Shown: one piece after another, positions 43,654 to 52,913 of the stretch | Position numbering within the stretch: position 1 is the stretch's first letter | How the letters are laid out: every line of letters starts with the position of its first letter | Assembly (NCBI GenBank): GCA_016715885.1 | Contig: JADJXL010000016.1 | Span: 189,501-253,500, forward strand | Source of the DNA: Polyangiaceae bacterium | GTDB lineage: Bacteria > Myxococcota_A > Polyangia > Polyangiales > Polyangiaceae | Length of the DNA: 64,000 nt | Direction of reading: 5' to 3' | Program-made: the position numbers and the translations under genes | The notes under the pieces: generated by a model | What the model was told of the DNA's origin: nothing | Seen by the model: the letters and a program-made list of their open reading frames with translations, nothing else | The model's database searches: none

Positions 43654-44171
43654 TGAGCAAGGAAATAGGCCCCGCATTCGATATTGAGCGGGGCATTATT
43701 GATCTTGGTGGCAGGCGCGTCGTGCTGCACTGCAACCATTACAATGTCTTCCTTCAACGCACCATCGAGGATGGTCTCAAGGCCCGTGCGCCGCGGTTGC
43801 TTGCAGCAGCAGGCATGGAAACTGCCCGTAATTTGCTTGGCGGGCTGGAAGTGAAAGCGCCATCCGCTTCGCCGCGTGAGTCGCTCGAACGTGCCGTGCG
43901 TATCTTCGCCGAGCATGGTTTTGGTGCTATCGATATCAGTCGAATGAATGACCAGGGCGGTACGGCGACCATTGCCCGGTCGCATTATGCCATCGGATGG
44001 CGTTCACGCTGGGGCATTCGCCAAACGCCTGGTTGCTACTTTCCCGCCGGGTATCTCGCAGGTGCCGTCGCCATTGCATCGAATCTCGCGCCCGAGCGAG
44101 TCGTCGCGACGGAAACGGCGTGTTACGCGGCCGGCGCAGAGCAATGCACGTTCGTCGTGGAGGTGTGGTAA
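43653..44171 (+). CDS. V4R-domain protein 1
   Basis: 172 aa from ATG 43653, with AAAGGAG five bases upstream. The sequence fits a 4-vinyl-reductase (V4R) small-molecule-binding domain: H-C-N-H-Y-N-V-F-L-Q near residue 30, and near the C-terminus A-C-Y-A-A-G-A-E-Q-C-T-F-V-V with the conserved Cys pair spaced C-x7-C. V4R domains sense hydrocarbons or porphyrin-like ligands in regulators and occur in bacteriochlorophyll proteins. The next gene encodes a second V4R protein and overlaps by one base. Confidence 0.75.
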   Translation: MSKEIGPAFDIERGIIDLGGRRVVLHCNHYNVFLQRTIEDGLKARAPRLLAAAGMETARNLLGGLEVKAPSASPRESLERAVRIFAEHGFGAIDISRMNDQGGTATIARSHYAIGWRSRWGIRQTPGCYFPAGYLAGAVAIASNLAPERVVATETACYAAGAEQCTFVVEVW

Positions 44172-44824
44172 TGGGTATGGACGAACGCGCGGTCACCGAA
44201 GCCGTCGCCGGGCTCGAGCTCCGCGGCAATGAAGAAGGATTGATCCCGGCTTTCGGCCTGTACCTCACGAAGCATTTCGCCGATTACTACAATCGGATTT
44301 CCTTCGGTTTGGTCGGTGCATTCATTCGAGAATTACCCGAGCTCGAAGAGGACGCCATTGCGCTGTTGACCGAAGCAGGTCACGTTTGCGCATTTCACAC
44401 GTTCGGCGGCATCATGGTTTCCGTGGAATGGGACGCGGTCGTGCGCCCCATGATTTCGACGCGCGAAGACTGGGCCAAAGGCATGATCGGCGTCGTCAAT
44501 GCGCTCGGATGGGGACGATATCGGCTCGCCGAGCTCGTGCCGAACGAGCGGTTGGTGCTCGAAATTGCGCATAGTTACGAAGCCGTCGGCATGCTCGAAG
44601 GTTATGGCAAGGCCAAGCACCCGCGGTGTTTTTTGGCGGCCGGTGGCGGTGCAGGTCTCATGAATTTGCTGTACCAGGGCGATATCACGAAAAGGCCCGC
44701 GCTGACCGAGGATTACTACCATGAAGTCTTCGGCCATCCGCGTAGCTTCCGCGCTCGAGAAACCCGCTGCCTTGCAATGGGTGATTCGCACTGCGAAATC
44801 GTCGTCGAGCGGCAACGCCACTAG
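44171..44824 (+). CDS. V4R-domain protein 2
   Basis: 217 aa, ATG at 44171 overlapping the previous stop (TAATG). Related in plan to the previous protein: a helical N-terminal half (Y-L-T-K-H-F-A-D-Y-Y-N-R-I-S-F-G-L) and a V4R-like C-terminal half ending in T-R-C-L-A-M-G-D-S-H-C-E-I-V-V, again C-x7-C. The two proteins may form a heterodimer. Ligand unknown. Confidence 0.72.
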   Translation: MGMDERAVTEAVAGLELRGNEEGLIPAFGLYLTKHFADYYNRISFGLVGAFIRELPELEEDAIALLTEAGHVCAFHTFGGIMVSVEWDAVVRPMISTREDWAKGMIGVVNALGWGRYRLAELVPNERLVLEIAHSYEAVGMLEGYGKAKHPRCFLAAGGGAGLMNLLYQGDITKRPALTEDYYHEVFGHPRSFRARETRCLAMGDSHCEIVVERQRH

Positions 44825-44836
44825 CCCTCGCGGCAC

Positions 44837-45217
44837 ATGGACAATTCCGACGACGATGTGCCTTCCGACGCTGCGAGTACCCGCGGCGCATTGTGTTACG
44901 GCGATACGATTGCCGTTTTCGCCATCGGCGATGTCCAAATAACCCAACGTTACGCTTGCATCCGTCGCGACCAATTCGAATGGACGACTTCGGTACCATT
45001 TCCTCCGGCTTTCCGTGATTACCTCGTATCACGTGGATCCGTTCGCGGAAGCGGTGCACTCTATGTTCTCGACGTTCCGCATGAATTTCAACTCACGGTA
45101 GCGCCCAATGCGGGTCGCGCGGTCTTCGTTCCGCGTCTTGCGACAGAGCTCGACTGGCAAAAAAAGGTGGTCGTCGAGATTGTTTCGAAGCTTGACGAAT
45201 TCCTGCGATCCGTGTGA
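44837..45217 (+). CDS. Hypothetical protein in the V4R operon
   Basis: 126 aa. An acidic N-terminus (D-N-S-D-D-D-V-P-S-D) precedes a compact alpha/beta sequence (G-D-T-I-A-V-F-A-I-G-D-V, A-L-Y-V-L-D-V-P, A-V-F-V-P-R-L-A) and an amphipathic C-terminal helix. No family recognised. Its stop is immediately followed by the ATG of the PAS-STAS gene, so the genes are coupled. Confidence 0.65.
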   Translation: MDNSDDDVPSDAASTRGALCYGDTIAVFAIGDVQITQRYACIRRDQFEWTTSVPFPPAFRDYLVSRGSVRGSGALYVLDVPHEFQLTVAPNAGRAVFVPRLATELDWQKKVVVEIVSKLDEFLRSV

Positions 45218-46222
45218 ATGTCGCGCCGGATCACGCCGGAGGAGTATCGCGTGGATGTCAACGAATTAGCAGCAAAAGCCGTGGTGCTCGAAGCTCGGGT
45301 TGCCCAATTGACCGAGCAAATCGAGGAGCAAGCGCGGATTCATCGCAGTGTCGTGGAAGAGCGTGATTTCTTGCGGGCTGCGTTCGAGGCCATGCCTGTG
45401 GGCGTGGCGGTGGCTGATATTGCGGGTCACTTTCATATGTGCAACGCCACTATGAAATCCATCATCGGTGGATCATTCGAATGTTTTGACGAACCGCCGC
45501 CATGCGAAATATTCTTGCCGGACGGTGTTACGAAGGCTCCACCGGAGCGAGATCCAATTCGACGTGCGCTAGAGGGGCATCCGGTGGACGGAATGGAAAG
45601 CCTCGTGCGTCCGTTCGAGGCGCCGGAGCGAGCGACGTGGATCATTCAATCGTCACAACCCATTTGCGAGCAAGACGGATCCGTACGAGGATGTGTTTTG
45701 GTGACGCGTGACATTACCGAGCATAAAGAGCTCGTGCGCGAGCTCGACGAAGTCGTTGCAGCAACCGTGGAAGAAAAACGGGTGCTCATTGAAAGGCTCG
45801 AGGCTGGTGTCAAAGAATTATCGACACCAATCATTGAAGTTTGGGACAACGTATTGGCTTTGCCGGTCATTGGTACGGTGGACGCGCAGCGTGGCGCAGA
45901 GATGACGTCGCGCCTGCTCGATGAGGTCGTTTCGCGCGGCGTGCAATGCGTCATCGTGGACTGGACGGGCGTCGATACGATGGATAGCCAGAGCGCTCAG
46001 CACTTATTGGATTTGGTGCGCTCGGTCGAGCTCGTTGGCGCCGAATGCATTCTCACGGGAATTCGCCCTGCCGTGGCGACGGCTCTTTTGGATCTCGACG
46101 TGCGATTCGAACACATGCGCCTGCTCCGCAATGTCAAATTCGGGCTGAGGCATTGTTTGGGACGGTTGCAACACAGCGGATCGAAAGCCAAATCGCAGGC
46201 GAAATCAGCGCGTCCGTCTTAG
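45218..46222 (+). CDS. PAS-STAS regulatory protein (RsbR-like)
   Basis: 334 aa. Residues about 10-45 are coiled coil (L-E-A-R-V-A-Q-L-T-E-Q-I-E-E-Q-A-R). A PAS domain follows (about 48-170: A-M-P-V-G-V-A-V-A-D-I-A-G ... G-C-V-L-V-T-R-D-I-T-E-H-K). After a second helix comes a STAS domain (about 200-315: S-T-P-I-I-E-V-W-D-N-V-L-A-L-P-V-I-G-T-V-D and V-D-W-T-G-V-D-T-M-D-S). The layout is that of RsbR-type stressosome subunits, in which the STAS Thr/Ser residues are kinase targets. No switch kinase is in the window. Its last bases overlap the end of the convergent nitroreductase gene. Confidence 0.85.
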   Translation: MSRRITPEEYRVDVNELAAKAVVLEARVAQLTEQIEEQARIHRSVVEERDFLRAAFEAMPVGVAVADIAGHFHMCNATMKSIIGGSFECFDEPPPCEIFLPDGVTKAPPERDPIRRALEGHPVDGMESLVRPFEAPERATWIIQSSQPICEQDGSVRGCVLVTRDITEHKELVRELDEVVAATVEEKRVLIERLEAGVKELSTPIIEVWDNVLALPVIGTVDAQRGAEMTSRLLDEVVSRGVQCVIVDWTGVDTMDSQSAQHLLDLVRSVELVGAECILTGIRPAVATALLDLDVRFEHMRLLRNVKFGLRHCLGRLQHSGSKAKSQAKSARPS

Positions 46223-46887
46223 TCTTCAACCCATTGCACGACGCGTTCGATGGGCTTTCTTCCTGGTGACGGCGGGGTGGCGCCTTCGGGCCAACCGAGA
46301 GCGATGGCCCCAACCATGCGAAATGGTTCACGAATTCCGAGCATCGCCTCGATTTCAGGCTTTGCAATCATGGGTCCGGCCATCCAGCAAGCGCCAACTC
46401 CTTCGGCGTGGGCTTGAAGCAAAAGAGCCATGACCGCAGCACACGTCGAACACAATTCGGCTTGCATGCTGCGAGCCGTATGCCATTGCGCTGGATCTCC
46501 ACCGCCGGACGCAATGAAATCCGCAATGAGGTCGGGATAATCGCGCCATTGGGGAATCACGATGGCAGCGGCGTTGTCCAGCGGCTCGTGGAAGAAATCA
46601 CCATAATTGGCAAAATCGTCCGCATGGTGGCCGCGTTTGATGATAGCTTTGATTTCCTCCGCGCGTGTACGCACCGCATTGGCAATCTGCTTACGCACGC
46701 TGTGCTTGGTCACGACGGTAAATCGCCACGGTTGACGATTGGTGTTCGATGGAGCCGTCACCGCCGCATGCAAAAGTCTCGCGAGGATCTCTTTGTCCAC
46801 GGGTTTGTCCTCGAAAACACGACGAGATCTCCGTGTTTCGAGCCATTCGAGCATTTCAGGGCCACTCGGGGCTTTCGCGGTGCTCAT
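46219..46887 (-). CDS. Nitroreductase-family flavoprotein, last gene of the KS/CLF operon
   Basis: 222 aa, ATG at 46887 overlapping the FabG stop (ATGA). The FMN-binding signature is R-R-S-R-R-V-F at the N-terminus and [22 protein letters not shown] and the final helix are also typical. Members reduce nitroaromatics, but in biosynthetic clusters they often oxidise or reduce C=C or C-N bonds. Here it could act as the enoyl- or flavin-dependent redox partner of the polyketide-like operon, which has no other enoyl reductase. That role is inference. Confidence 0.88.
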   Translation of the reverse strand: MSTAKAPSGPEMLEWLETRRSRRVFEDKPVDKEILARLLHAAVTAPSNTNRQPWRFTVVTKHSVRKQIANAVRTRAEEIKAIIKRGHHADDFANYGDFFHEPLDNAAAIVIPQWRDYPDLIADFIASGGGDPAQWHTARSMQAELCSTCAAVMALLLQAHAEGVGACWMAGPMIAKPEIEAMLGIREPFRMVGAIALGWPEGATPPSPGRKPIERVVQWVED

Positions 46888-47633
46888 TCCAGCTTGAATC
46901 CTCCGTCCACGTTCCACACCTGTCCCGTGACGTAACTCGCTTCATCGGATACCAGAAATCCCACGACGGCGGCGACTTCTTCCGGCCGTCCAATTCGCTT
47001 CAACGAAATGCGTCGCAATAATTCCTCCGGTGCGACGGCGCGCAATTCCGCCGTCATGTCCGTTTCAATGATCCCCGGGGAAACGACGTTCACGCGAATG
47101 CCACGCGGAGCAAGCTCGACCGCAAGCGCCTTGGATAGCGATTCGATGGCACCTTTGGACGCTGCATAAAGCGCTTGACCACGACCGGGGCGTGCTGCCG
47201 CGACGCTCGAGACGTTGACGATGACGCCTTTGCGTCGAGAAATGAATCGGCGAGATGCTTCTCGGCAGCAGTGGACGACGCCTTGCACGTTCGTGCCGAA
47301 GAGGTGTTCGTACTCGTCTTTCGTCGCTGCTGCGAGCAAGCTATCGCGGGTAACGCCCGCGTTGCAGACGAGCGCGTCGAGGGATCCGAGGTCCGCATCG
47401 ACCCGTTCGAAGAGCTCGGCAACTTCGTTTTCATTCGATACGTCGGCGCGAAAGAGCACGGCGTCGCTGCCCGCCGATTCGACGATGGAAGCGGTTTTTT
47501 GCGCAGCATCCTCGTTTTGGCGATACACCACCGCAATCGAATAACCGCGCCGTGCCAAGACTTCGGCGATGGCCCGACCAATGCCTCGCGCTGCACCGGT
47601 GACGATAGCGACTCGCTTGCCCGAGGTGTTCAT
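46884..47633 (-). CDS. FabG-like 3-ketoacyl-ACP reductase of the KS/CLF operon
   Basis: 249 aa, ATG at 47633 overlapping the stop of the upstream KS-like gene. Complete [33 protein letters not shown] (catalytic Y-x-x-x-K), and I-E-T-D-M-T, which is typical of FabG. It should supply the ketoreduction step of the chain-elongation cycle. Confidence 0.93.
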   Translation of the reverse strand: MNTSGKRVAIVTGAARGIGRAIAEVLARRGYSIAVVYRQNEDAAQKTASIVESAGSDAVLFRADVSNENEVAELFERVDADLGSLDALVCNAGVTRDSLLAAATKDEYEHLFGTNVQGVVHCCREASRRFISRRKGVIVNVSSVAAARPGRGQALYAASKGAIESLSKALAVELAPRGIRVNVVSPGIIETDMTAELRAVAPEELLRRISLKRIGRPEEVAAVVGFLVSDEASYVTGQVWNVDGGFKLE

Positions 47634-48823
47634 GGTGCCTCCACGCGAATTGCTCCGACGAGACCCGGCATGCCACACGACAACGCAATCGCCGATCGAT
47701 ATTGGGTTGAGTGCATTTCGACGAGCGGGCGCAGAGGCCCCGCGGAAGGGGTTGTCAAGCCAGCAATGGGCGGGAGGACGCCTTTTGCAAGAAGGTGAGT
47801 GAGCAAAATGGTTTGTACGACGGATGTGGCCGCGCCCATTTGTCCAAAATTGGCGGTGGTCGACACGAGCGTGGCGCTTTCCCCAAGAACGTTCGCAATG
47901 ACGGCTCGTTCGGCGTCGTCGCGTTCTCGATGCGAAAGGCCAGCGCCATCCACGATCGTATCACCGCGAGCTAACGTCGAAAGGGCTCGAGCAAGTGTGG
48001 ATGCGTCGGCGAACCCAGCATTGCCGTCGGCTGCTATGGCGGCCGAGACGAACCCGACAGTTCGTCCGGCGGCATCCGCGGGTCTCTCGAGCACGACGGC
48101 CGCTGCGGATTCACTCGGGACAAACCCCGTCGCACGTGCGTCGTAGGGCGCGATGACCGCAGACGGAGCTTCTTCGGGCGTGGCGGCGCCCGATGCGCCC
48201 AAAGACAAAATGGTTTCCGGCTCGACAAGAGAATCGTAGGCAAAAACGATGGCCGCATCGACGCTGCCTACTTCGAGCGCCGCAATGGCTGCTCGAAGCG
48301 CTTGCGCTCCAGCATTGGATCCCGCCGTGGTCGTGCCATCGCCCGTAGCGCCGATGCCTATCGAAAGCAGGGCGTGGGCATTGTTCGACAAATGAAACAG
48401 CATCCAAAAAGGGTGCAATGAAGAAAAACCTTTCGCCCATGCGCCGCTCGCCTGCGGCGAACCGTCTTGACGCTCGAGCACCGGCATGAGGTCGTCCCAA
48501 TGGGCGCGAAGGCCGCCATAACCGCAAAACAAGCCGAGGCGCGCGCCACGTGCGGGCGTGCTGGAGCGGGCGAATGCTTCGGTTCCGACCTCGATGCCGA
48601 AGAGCCCCATGCGTTTGACGAATTTCCGGTGTTTCGAGGGCTTCGGTTCCGTGGAAATCGTTGCTGCGAGCTTGCAAGGGTACGTGCGTGCGTCGAATCT
48701 TGCGTTGGGCGCGGCAGCACGATCGCCTGCGAGCATTCGCTTCATGATGGCATCGACATCGTCCCCGAGGGGCGTGCGAAGCGAAAAACCCGTCACGGCC
48801 ATGCGAAGTGGCCGCTCGGTCAT
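47630..48823 (-). CDS. Chain-length-factor-like ketosynthase without active site (KS-A)
   Basis: 397 aa, ATG at 48823 overlapping the KS-B stop. The overall pattern is that of a beta-ketoacyl synthase ([12 protein letters not shown] start, [26 protein letters not shown]). The nucleophile position reads T-T-T-A-G168-S-N, so Gly replaces Cys. The first His block is L-S-H-R without H-G-T, and the K/H block reads A-N-F-G-Q-M-G-A-A. All catalytic residues are therefore lost, as in chain-length factors of type II polyketide synthases. It is likely the partner of KS-B. Confidence 0.88.
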   Translation of the reverse strand: MTERPLRMAVTGFSLRTPLGDDVDAIMKRMLAGDRAAAPNARFDARTYPCKLAATISTEPKPSKHRKFVKRMGLFGIEVGTEAFARSSTPARGARLGLFCGYGGLRAHWDDLMPVLERQDGSPQASGAWAKGFSSLHPFWMLFHLSNNAHALLSIGIGATGDGTTTAGSNAGAQALRAAIAALEVGSVDAAIVFAYDSLVEPETILSLGASGAATPEEAPSAVIAPYDARATGFVPSESAAAVVLERPADAAGRTVGFVSAAIAADGNAGFADASTLARALSTLARGDTIVDGAGLSHRERDDAERAVIANVLGESATLVSTTANFGQMGAATSVVQTILLTHLLAKGVLPPIAGLTTPSAGPLRPLVEMHSTQYRSAIALSCGMPGLVGAIRVEAP

Positions 48824-50097
48824 TCCACCCTCCCGAGGATTACACTGACATTTTGCCCGCCAAAACCGAATGAATTCGAGAGGACATAATCGACGCGGGC
48901 GATTCGTGGCGTTCGGCCGATGACGTCGATGGGACATTCCGGGTCGGGTTGCTCGAAATGGGCAGTTCCCGGAAGGACGTCGTGCGTGAAGGGCAAAAGG
49001 CAAGCGGCCAATTCAATGGCTCCGGCCGCGGCCATGAGATGTCCGACGGCACCCTTGATCGAGCTCACGGGTACGCCACCAAATAATTCTCGAATGGCCT
49101 TCGCTTCGGCGACGTCGTTGAGGGGAGTGCCCGTACCGTGGGCATTGATGTATCCGATGTCGGCTGGAGTGAGTTTGGCACGACGCACGGCTTGCTGCAT
49201 GGCCGCTTTGGCGCGCGAACCATCCGGGCGAGGGGCCGTGGCTCGATACGCGTCTTGCGTCGAAGCCCATCCGAGAATACGCGCGAGCAGTGTTGCGCCA
49301 CGCGAGCGGGCGCGCGTTTCCTCTTCGACGACGAAGATGGCGGCGCCTTCGCCAATCACGAGGCCATCTCGACGCCGATCGAAGGGACGGCACGCGGATG
49401 ATTCTGCGCGCGGAGATGGCGCCGAAAGACGCGACATGCCGCCCACGCCGAGTGGATTGACCATCGAATCGGCTGCTCCGCATAAAACGACGTCGGCTTG
49501 CCCGCGCTCGATCATGGATGCCGCATGTGCGACGGCCATGCCTCCCGCGGCACATGCGGATACATGCACGGCAACGCGTCCCGACAAACGCAATACACTG
49601 CGTATTTTCTGCGCGCACAAATCCACGCGAGACCGATACCGAATGCCTTCCCCGCCTGCCATCGCGCCCGGGCCAATTCGAATTCGCTCGCCGTCGTATT
49701 CGGCTGCGACGTCGTCCAGAAACGCTTGCTCGAGCCCAAGACCGAGCGACAAGGCAGCGCGCCGTTCTTCGGCAGTGGAGCCCGCATTTTGAAATGCCTC
49801 GGTTGCTGCCGCGAGGCCAAAACAAACCTTTCTATCTCGCAGGAGTCCCGAACGTTCCCATTTTTCGGCTTCACCCGAACGCAGAAAAACGTCGAGGTGC
49901 TCCGTGATGAACGCCGCGTTTGTCTGGACAATCGGGACCTCGCCCGCGACACGTGTGGGAAACGTTGAAGCATCGAAATTACGAATGGGGCCAATGGCGC
50001 TGCGTCCACCAAGCAAGCCCTTTTCGAGCGCACCGAACCCCACACCAAAGGCCGAAACGGCGCCAACGCCCGTAATGACTGCGCGCCGGTCGCTCAT
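48820..50097 (-). CDS. Active ketosynthase KS-B (FabF/type II PKS-like)
   Basis: 425 aa, ATG at 50097 overlapping the stop of KS-C. Full active site: C182 in V-S-A-C-A-A-G-G, H320 in N-A-H-G-T-G-T-P, K348 and H353 in I-K-G-A-V-G-H-L-M-A-A-A-G-A. It probably pairs with KS-A and performs decarboxylative condensation on an ACP-bound chain. The four-base overlaps on both sides suggest stoichiometric synthesis with both KS-like neighbours. Confidence 0.93.
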   Translation of the reverse strand: MSDRRAVITGVGAVSAFGVGFGALEKGLLGGRSAIGPIRNFDASTFPTRVAGEVPIVQTNAAFITEHLDVFLRSGEAEKWERSGLLRDRKVCFGLAAATEAFQNAGSTAEERRAALSLGLGLEQAFLDDVAAEYDGERIRIGPGAMAGGEGIRYRSRVDLCAQKIRSVLRLSGRVAVHVSACAAGGMAVAHAASMIERGQADVVLCGAADSMVNPLGVGGMSRLSAPSPRAESSACRPFDRRRDGLVIGEGAAIFVVEEETRARSRGATLLARILGWASTQDAYRATAPRPDGSRAKAAMQQAVRRAKLTPADIGYINAHGTGTPLNDVAEAKAIRELFGGVPVSSIKGAVGHLMAAAGAIELAACLLPFTHDVLPGTAHFEQPDPECPIDVIGRTPRIARVDYVLSNSFGFGGQNVSVILGRVE

Positions 50098-51161
50098 CGC
50101 GTCCCCCCTCGCGTGAGCACGACTGCCCCGAGATCTCCGTCCGGTCCTGCCGAAAGGACGAGCGCACGCGTGTTGCCCGTTTCGACGAGCATTCCAAGCG
50201 CAGCCGCCCACGCGATTGCGGGCGATGCCGCTAGCGATTCGCCGAGGAGGTTCGTCAAGTCAATCGACTGTTTGACCGCCAAAGCTTCGGGCAAGTCCAT
50301 CATCGCTTCGCGCGCGGGCGTGCCCCAAGGCGCGAGCACGAGCAGATCACACGGTCGCTCGGCAAGCGCATCGGCCGCCGTGAGCACGGCAGCATCCCGC
50401 AACATGCCTGCGCGGGGCACGAGCGCATCGCGTGGGCGTTCTACGGGACAAACCCAAATGGATTCCACTCGACCAAGAGGATCTTCCGCTTCGCGTGCAA
50501 GCGCGAGTGCGGCCGCACCGTCGACGGCAACGAGGCCATCGCGCAAAAAGCCTTCGCGCTCGAGCTCGGCAAGCGTGACCGGGTGCGTTGCAGTGTCCGC
50601 GCCGCCGGCAAGGGCACGCTCGCAATCGCCTTCGACGATCGCAAGGCAAGCTTCTTCGAGCGCCGTCACGGTGCCGACGCCGCGGGAGAAAAACGCGGCG
50701 TTCGGTCCCGCCAAACCTTCGAGGATCGCGCCGTGGCAAAGCGTGAAGTTGTTCATGATCTGGAAGGCAAAGAGGGGATTGCAGGCATCGAGCCCCTCCT
50801 TGCCGCAGCGAGCGAGCGAAAACTTCTTCTGCTCGTCGATGCTCGCGGAGACGAGTCGCGCGACGTCGTCCATCTCGGCGCCCGATGCACCTACGCCAAA
50901 AAACGCGCCGATTTCCTCGCGTTTGTCCCAAGAGCCCGCGCCGCGCAGCGCATCACGCATCACGAGCGCCGACATCCATGCAGCACGTGACATGAGCTTG
51001 CGTTGGCGAATGTCTTCCGGTCGTGAAGGAACGGGAACGTCGATCGGCGATGGCGCGGGAAGATCGCCCCGCAAAATGTGCTTTCCGAGCTCGATGCCCA
51101 GCATGCCGACGTGGGTCAACGTCGACACGGCCACGACGAACACATCGGTCGTTAGCTGCAC
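50094..51161 (-). CDS. Short chain-length-factor-like ketosynthase without active site (KS-C)
   Basis: 355 aa from GTG at 51161, 40-70 residues shorter than the other KS proteins. KS features remain (A-S-G-A-E-M-D, N-P-L-F-A-F-Q-I-M-N-N-F, A-L-A-G-G-A-D-T). The nucleophile position is Gly161 in F-F-S-R-G-V-G-T, and neither His motif can be found (L-L-G-E-S-L-A-A-S in place of G-H). It should be non-catalytic and is the probable partner of KS-D, which it overlaps by 10 bases. Confidence 0.85.
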   Translation of the reverse strand: MQLTTDVFVVAVSTLTHVGMLGIELGKHILRGDLPAPSPIDVPVPSRPEDIRQRKLMSRAAWMSALVMRDALRGAGSWDKREEIGAFFGVGASGAEMDDVARLVSASIDEQKKFSLARCGKEGLDACNPLFAFQIMNNFTLCHGAILEGLAGPNAAFFSRGVGTVTALEEACLAIVEGDCERALAGGADTATHPVTLAELEREGFLRDGLVAVDGAAALALAREAEDPLGRVESIWVCPVERPRDALVPRAGMLRDAAVLTAADALAERPCDLLVLAPWGTPAREAMMDLPEALAVKQSIDLTNLLGESLAASPAIAWAAALGMLVETGNTRALVLSAGPDGDLGAVVLTRGGTR

Positions 51162-52351
51162 CGAGTCACCACGATGCTCGCATTCGCTCCACCGAATGCG
51201 AAGGCGTTGACGAGCGCCGCACTCACGTTCTTACGAATCCCCCGACCCATGATGTGTGGCAACCATGTCGCACGATCCGGTTCTACGAGCCCTGCTGTGG
51301 GTAGGCAAATCCCTGACAAAACTGCCTCGTACCCGCACACGAAACCGATGGCGCCCGCACCTGCAATCCAGTGTCCGAGCGCGCCCTTGACTGCGCCGAC
51401 GTGCGCGTTTGCGAGGGCAGATCCAAGAGCTTGCGAAATCGCCGCCGCTTCGACGGCATCGTTCAGCGGTGTGCTCGTGCCATGCGCTTGCACGTACTCG
51501 ACCGCATCAACGTGCGCATCGTCGAGCGCGCCGCGCATCGCGCGAGCGGCTCCATCACCGGCAGGATCCGGTGCGGTGAGGTGATGCGCATCGAGTGACC
51601 GAGCAACACCAGCTACTTCAACGGATGCATCGCCTCGTTCGGCACTCAACACGACCATCGCCGCTCCTTCGCCCACGACAAACCCGTCACGACGCACGTC
51701 GAATGGGCACGATACGCCACGCGCGCTGAGCGCGCCGAGCAAACCGAATCCTACGAGCATGAACGGATCGACGTCGGCACCAACGCCTCCTGCAAGCGCG
51801 ATGTCGCACACGCCGAGACGGATCGCACGCGTCGCTTCGACAATCGCCGCAGCTCCGGACGCACATGCAAGCGAGATCGTCTCTACGGGACCGTGCGCGC
51901 CAATCTTGCCCGCAAGAGCCGATGCAACGGCTGCTGGTGACACCGTGTCGCTCTGAATGGATGCCGCAAGGTGCCGTGCGTCTTGACCAAACCGAGCGTG
52001 ATCGAATCGCGAGCCGCCGCCTGCAGCACGAGATAGTGCAAAGATGGTCTCGTACGTTGCGCGACCACTCTCGGCACCGATGAAAACGCCGATCCGCGAT
52101 GAGGGCGCATCGATGCGCGCGCTCTGCCAAGCTTCATCGGCTGCACGACGAGCGAGCGCGAGGCGTCGATCTCGAGCATCGTCGACCGGCCAAGGAACGC
52201 ATGCAGCGACGCGCGATGGATATCCTTCGACGTCAAACGAAGTCACGGGAGCAACGGCCGTCTTGCCCAACTCGAGTGCATCGCGCGCCTCGGGCCAGGT
52301 TTGTCCAAGTGGGCTGACGACCCCAACACCGCGAACGAACACGTGCCGCAT
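51152..52351 (-). CDS. Active ketosynthase KS-D (FabF/type II PKS-like)
   Basis: 399 aa from the ATG at 52351, which overlaps the dehydratase stop as TGATG. Intact active site: C163 in S-L-A-C-A-S-G, H290 in Q-A-H-G-T-S-T-P, K322 and H327 in V-K-G-A-L-G-H-W-I-A-G-A-G-A. Followed by the inactive KS-C, giving the first of two active/inactive pairs. Such pairs form KS-CLF heterodimers in type II polyketide and aryl polyene systems. Confidence 0.93.
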   Translation of the reverse strand: MRHVFVRGVGVVSPLGQTWPEARDALELGKTAVAPVTSFDVEGYPSRVAACVPWPVDDARDRRLALARRAADEAWQSARIDAPSSRIGVFIGAESGRATYETIFALSRAAGGGSRFDHARFGQDARHLAASIQSDTVSPAAVASALAGKIGAHGPVETISLACASGAAAIVEATRAIRLGVCDIALAGGVGADVDPFMLVGFGLLGALSARGVSCPFDVRRDGFVVGEGAAMVVLSAERGDASVEVAGVARSLDAHHLTAPDPAGDGAARAMRGALDDAHVDAVEYVQAHGTSTPLNDAVEAAAISQALGSALANAHVGAVKGALGHWIAGAGAIGFVCGYEAVLSGICLPTAGLVEPDRATWLPHIMGRGIRKNVSAALVNAFAFGGANASIVVTRCS

Positions 52352-52830
52352 CAATGTTCCGCCGCCGAGCCGGAGAGCCAGATGTCGAGGTATTCTTTGC
52401 GTCGCGCAAGCAAGACAGGGTGCGTCACGGGAGCCAGGGCAAACCCGAGCTCCGCCGTAGCAACGACCGCACCATCGACACTCGCCGTCCCCTTGACTTG
52501 TCCACCATCTTCACGCGCAACGATCATCTCGGCCGCGAGGTCGAGTTTGTCGCCGGGGCGTACGACGCGACGAAACCGCGCACGATCGACCATCGTGAGC
52601 AGCGCATGCACGTTGGTTTGTCCTTCCAGACGTCGAGCAGCTTCGAGGAGCACGCCGCAAAGTTGTGCGAGCGATTCCACGATGAGGGCTCCAGGCATGA
52701 TGGGATGACCCGGAAAGTGGTCGGCGAAAATATCGTCCGACAAGGAAACGCACTTGATTCCCGCCGCAAACTTCGGCGGTTCGAGGCGAGTGATTCGATC
52801 GAGAAGGACGTAACGCACGAGTGCGCGCAA
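52351..52830 (-). CDS. FabZ-like 3-hydroxyacyl-ACP dehydratase
   Basis: 159 aa from a TTG at 52830 (GTG 52818 possible). Hot-dog fold dehydratase with A-D-H38-F-P-G-H-P-I-M-P-G and E52 in A-L-I-V-E-S-L-A-Q, the catalytic His/Glu pair of FabA/FabZ. First gene of the seven-gene operon; it would convert 3-hydroxyacyl-ACP to 2-enoyl-ACP. The start lacks a clear ribosome site and is divergent from the radical SAM gene. Confidence 0.9.
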   Translation of the reverse strand: MRALVRYVLLDRITRLEPPKFAAGIKCVSLSDDIFADHFPGHPIMPGALIVESLAQLCGVLLEAARRLEGQTNVHALLTMVDRARFRRVVRPGDKLDLAAEMIVAREDGGQVKGTASVDGAVVATAELGFALAPVTHPVLLARRKEYLDIWLSGSAAEH

Positions 52831-52857
52831 GGATAACAGATTCGCGCCTCAACCGAA

Positions 52858-52881
52858 TTGACGACCGATCCCATTCGGCAG
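52858..52881 (+). promoter_or_regulatory. Weak promoter candidate in the divergent 83-bp region
   Basis: TTGACG begins at 52858 on the plus strand with an AAGATT about 18 bases later. The region 52831-52913 must carry start signals for both the radical SAM gene and the KS/CLF operon, but no strong match was seen for the minus strand. Confidence 0.25.
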
Positions 52882-52913
52882 AAGATTGCACCTCGCCCGA
52901 GGAGAATGCCGCG

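Noticed and set aside
46219..52830. Canonical aryl polyene cluster
   Set aside because: KS/CLF, KR and DH fit, but ammonia lyase, acyltransferase, thioesterase, LolA-like and MMPL exporter genes are absent and radical SAM enzymes are present instead.
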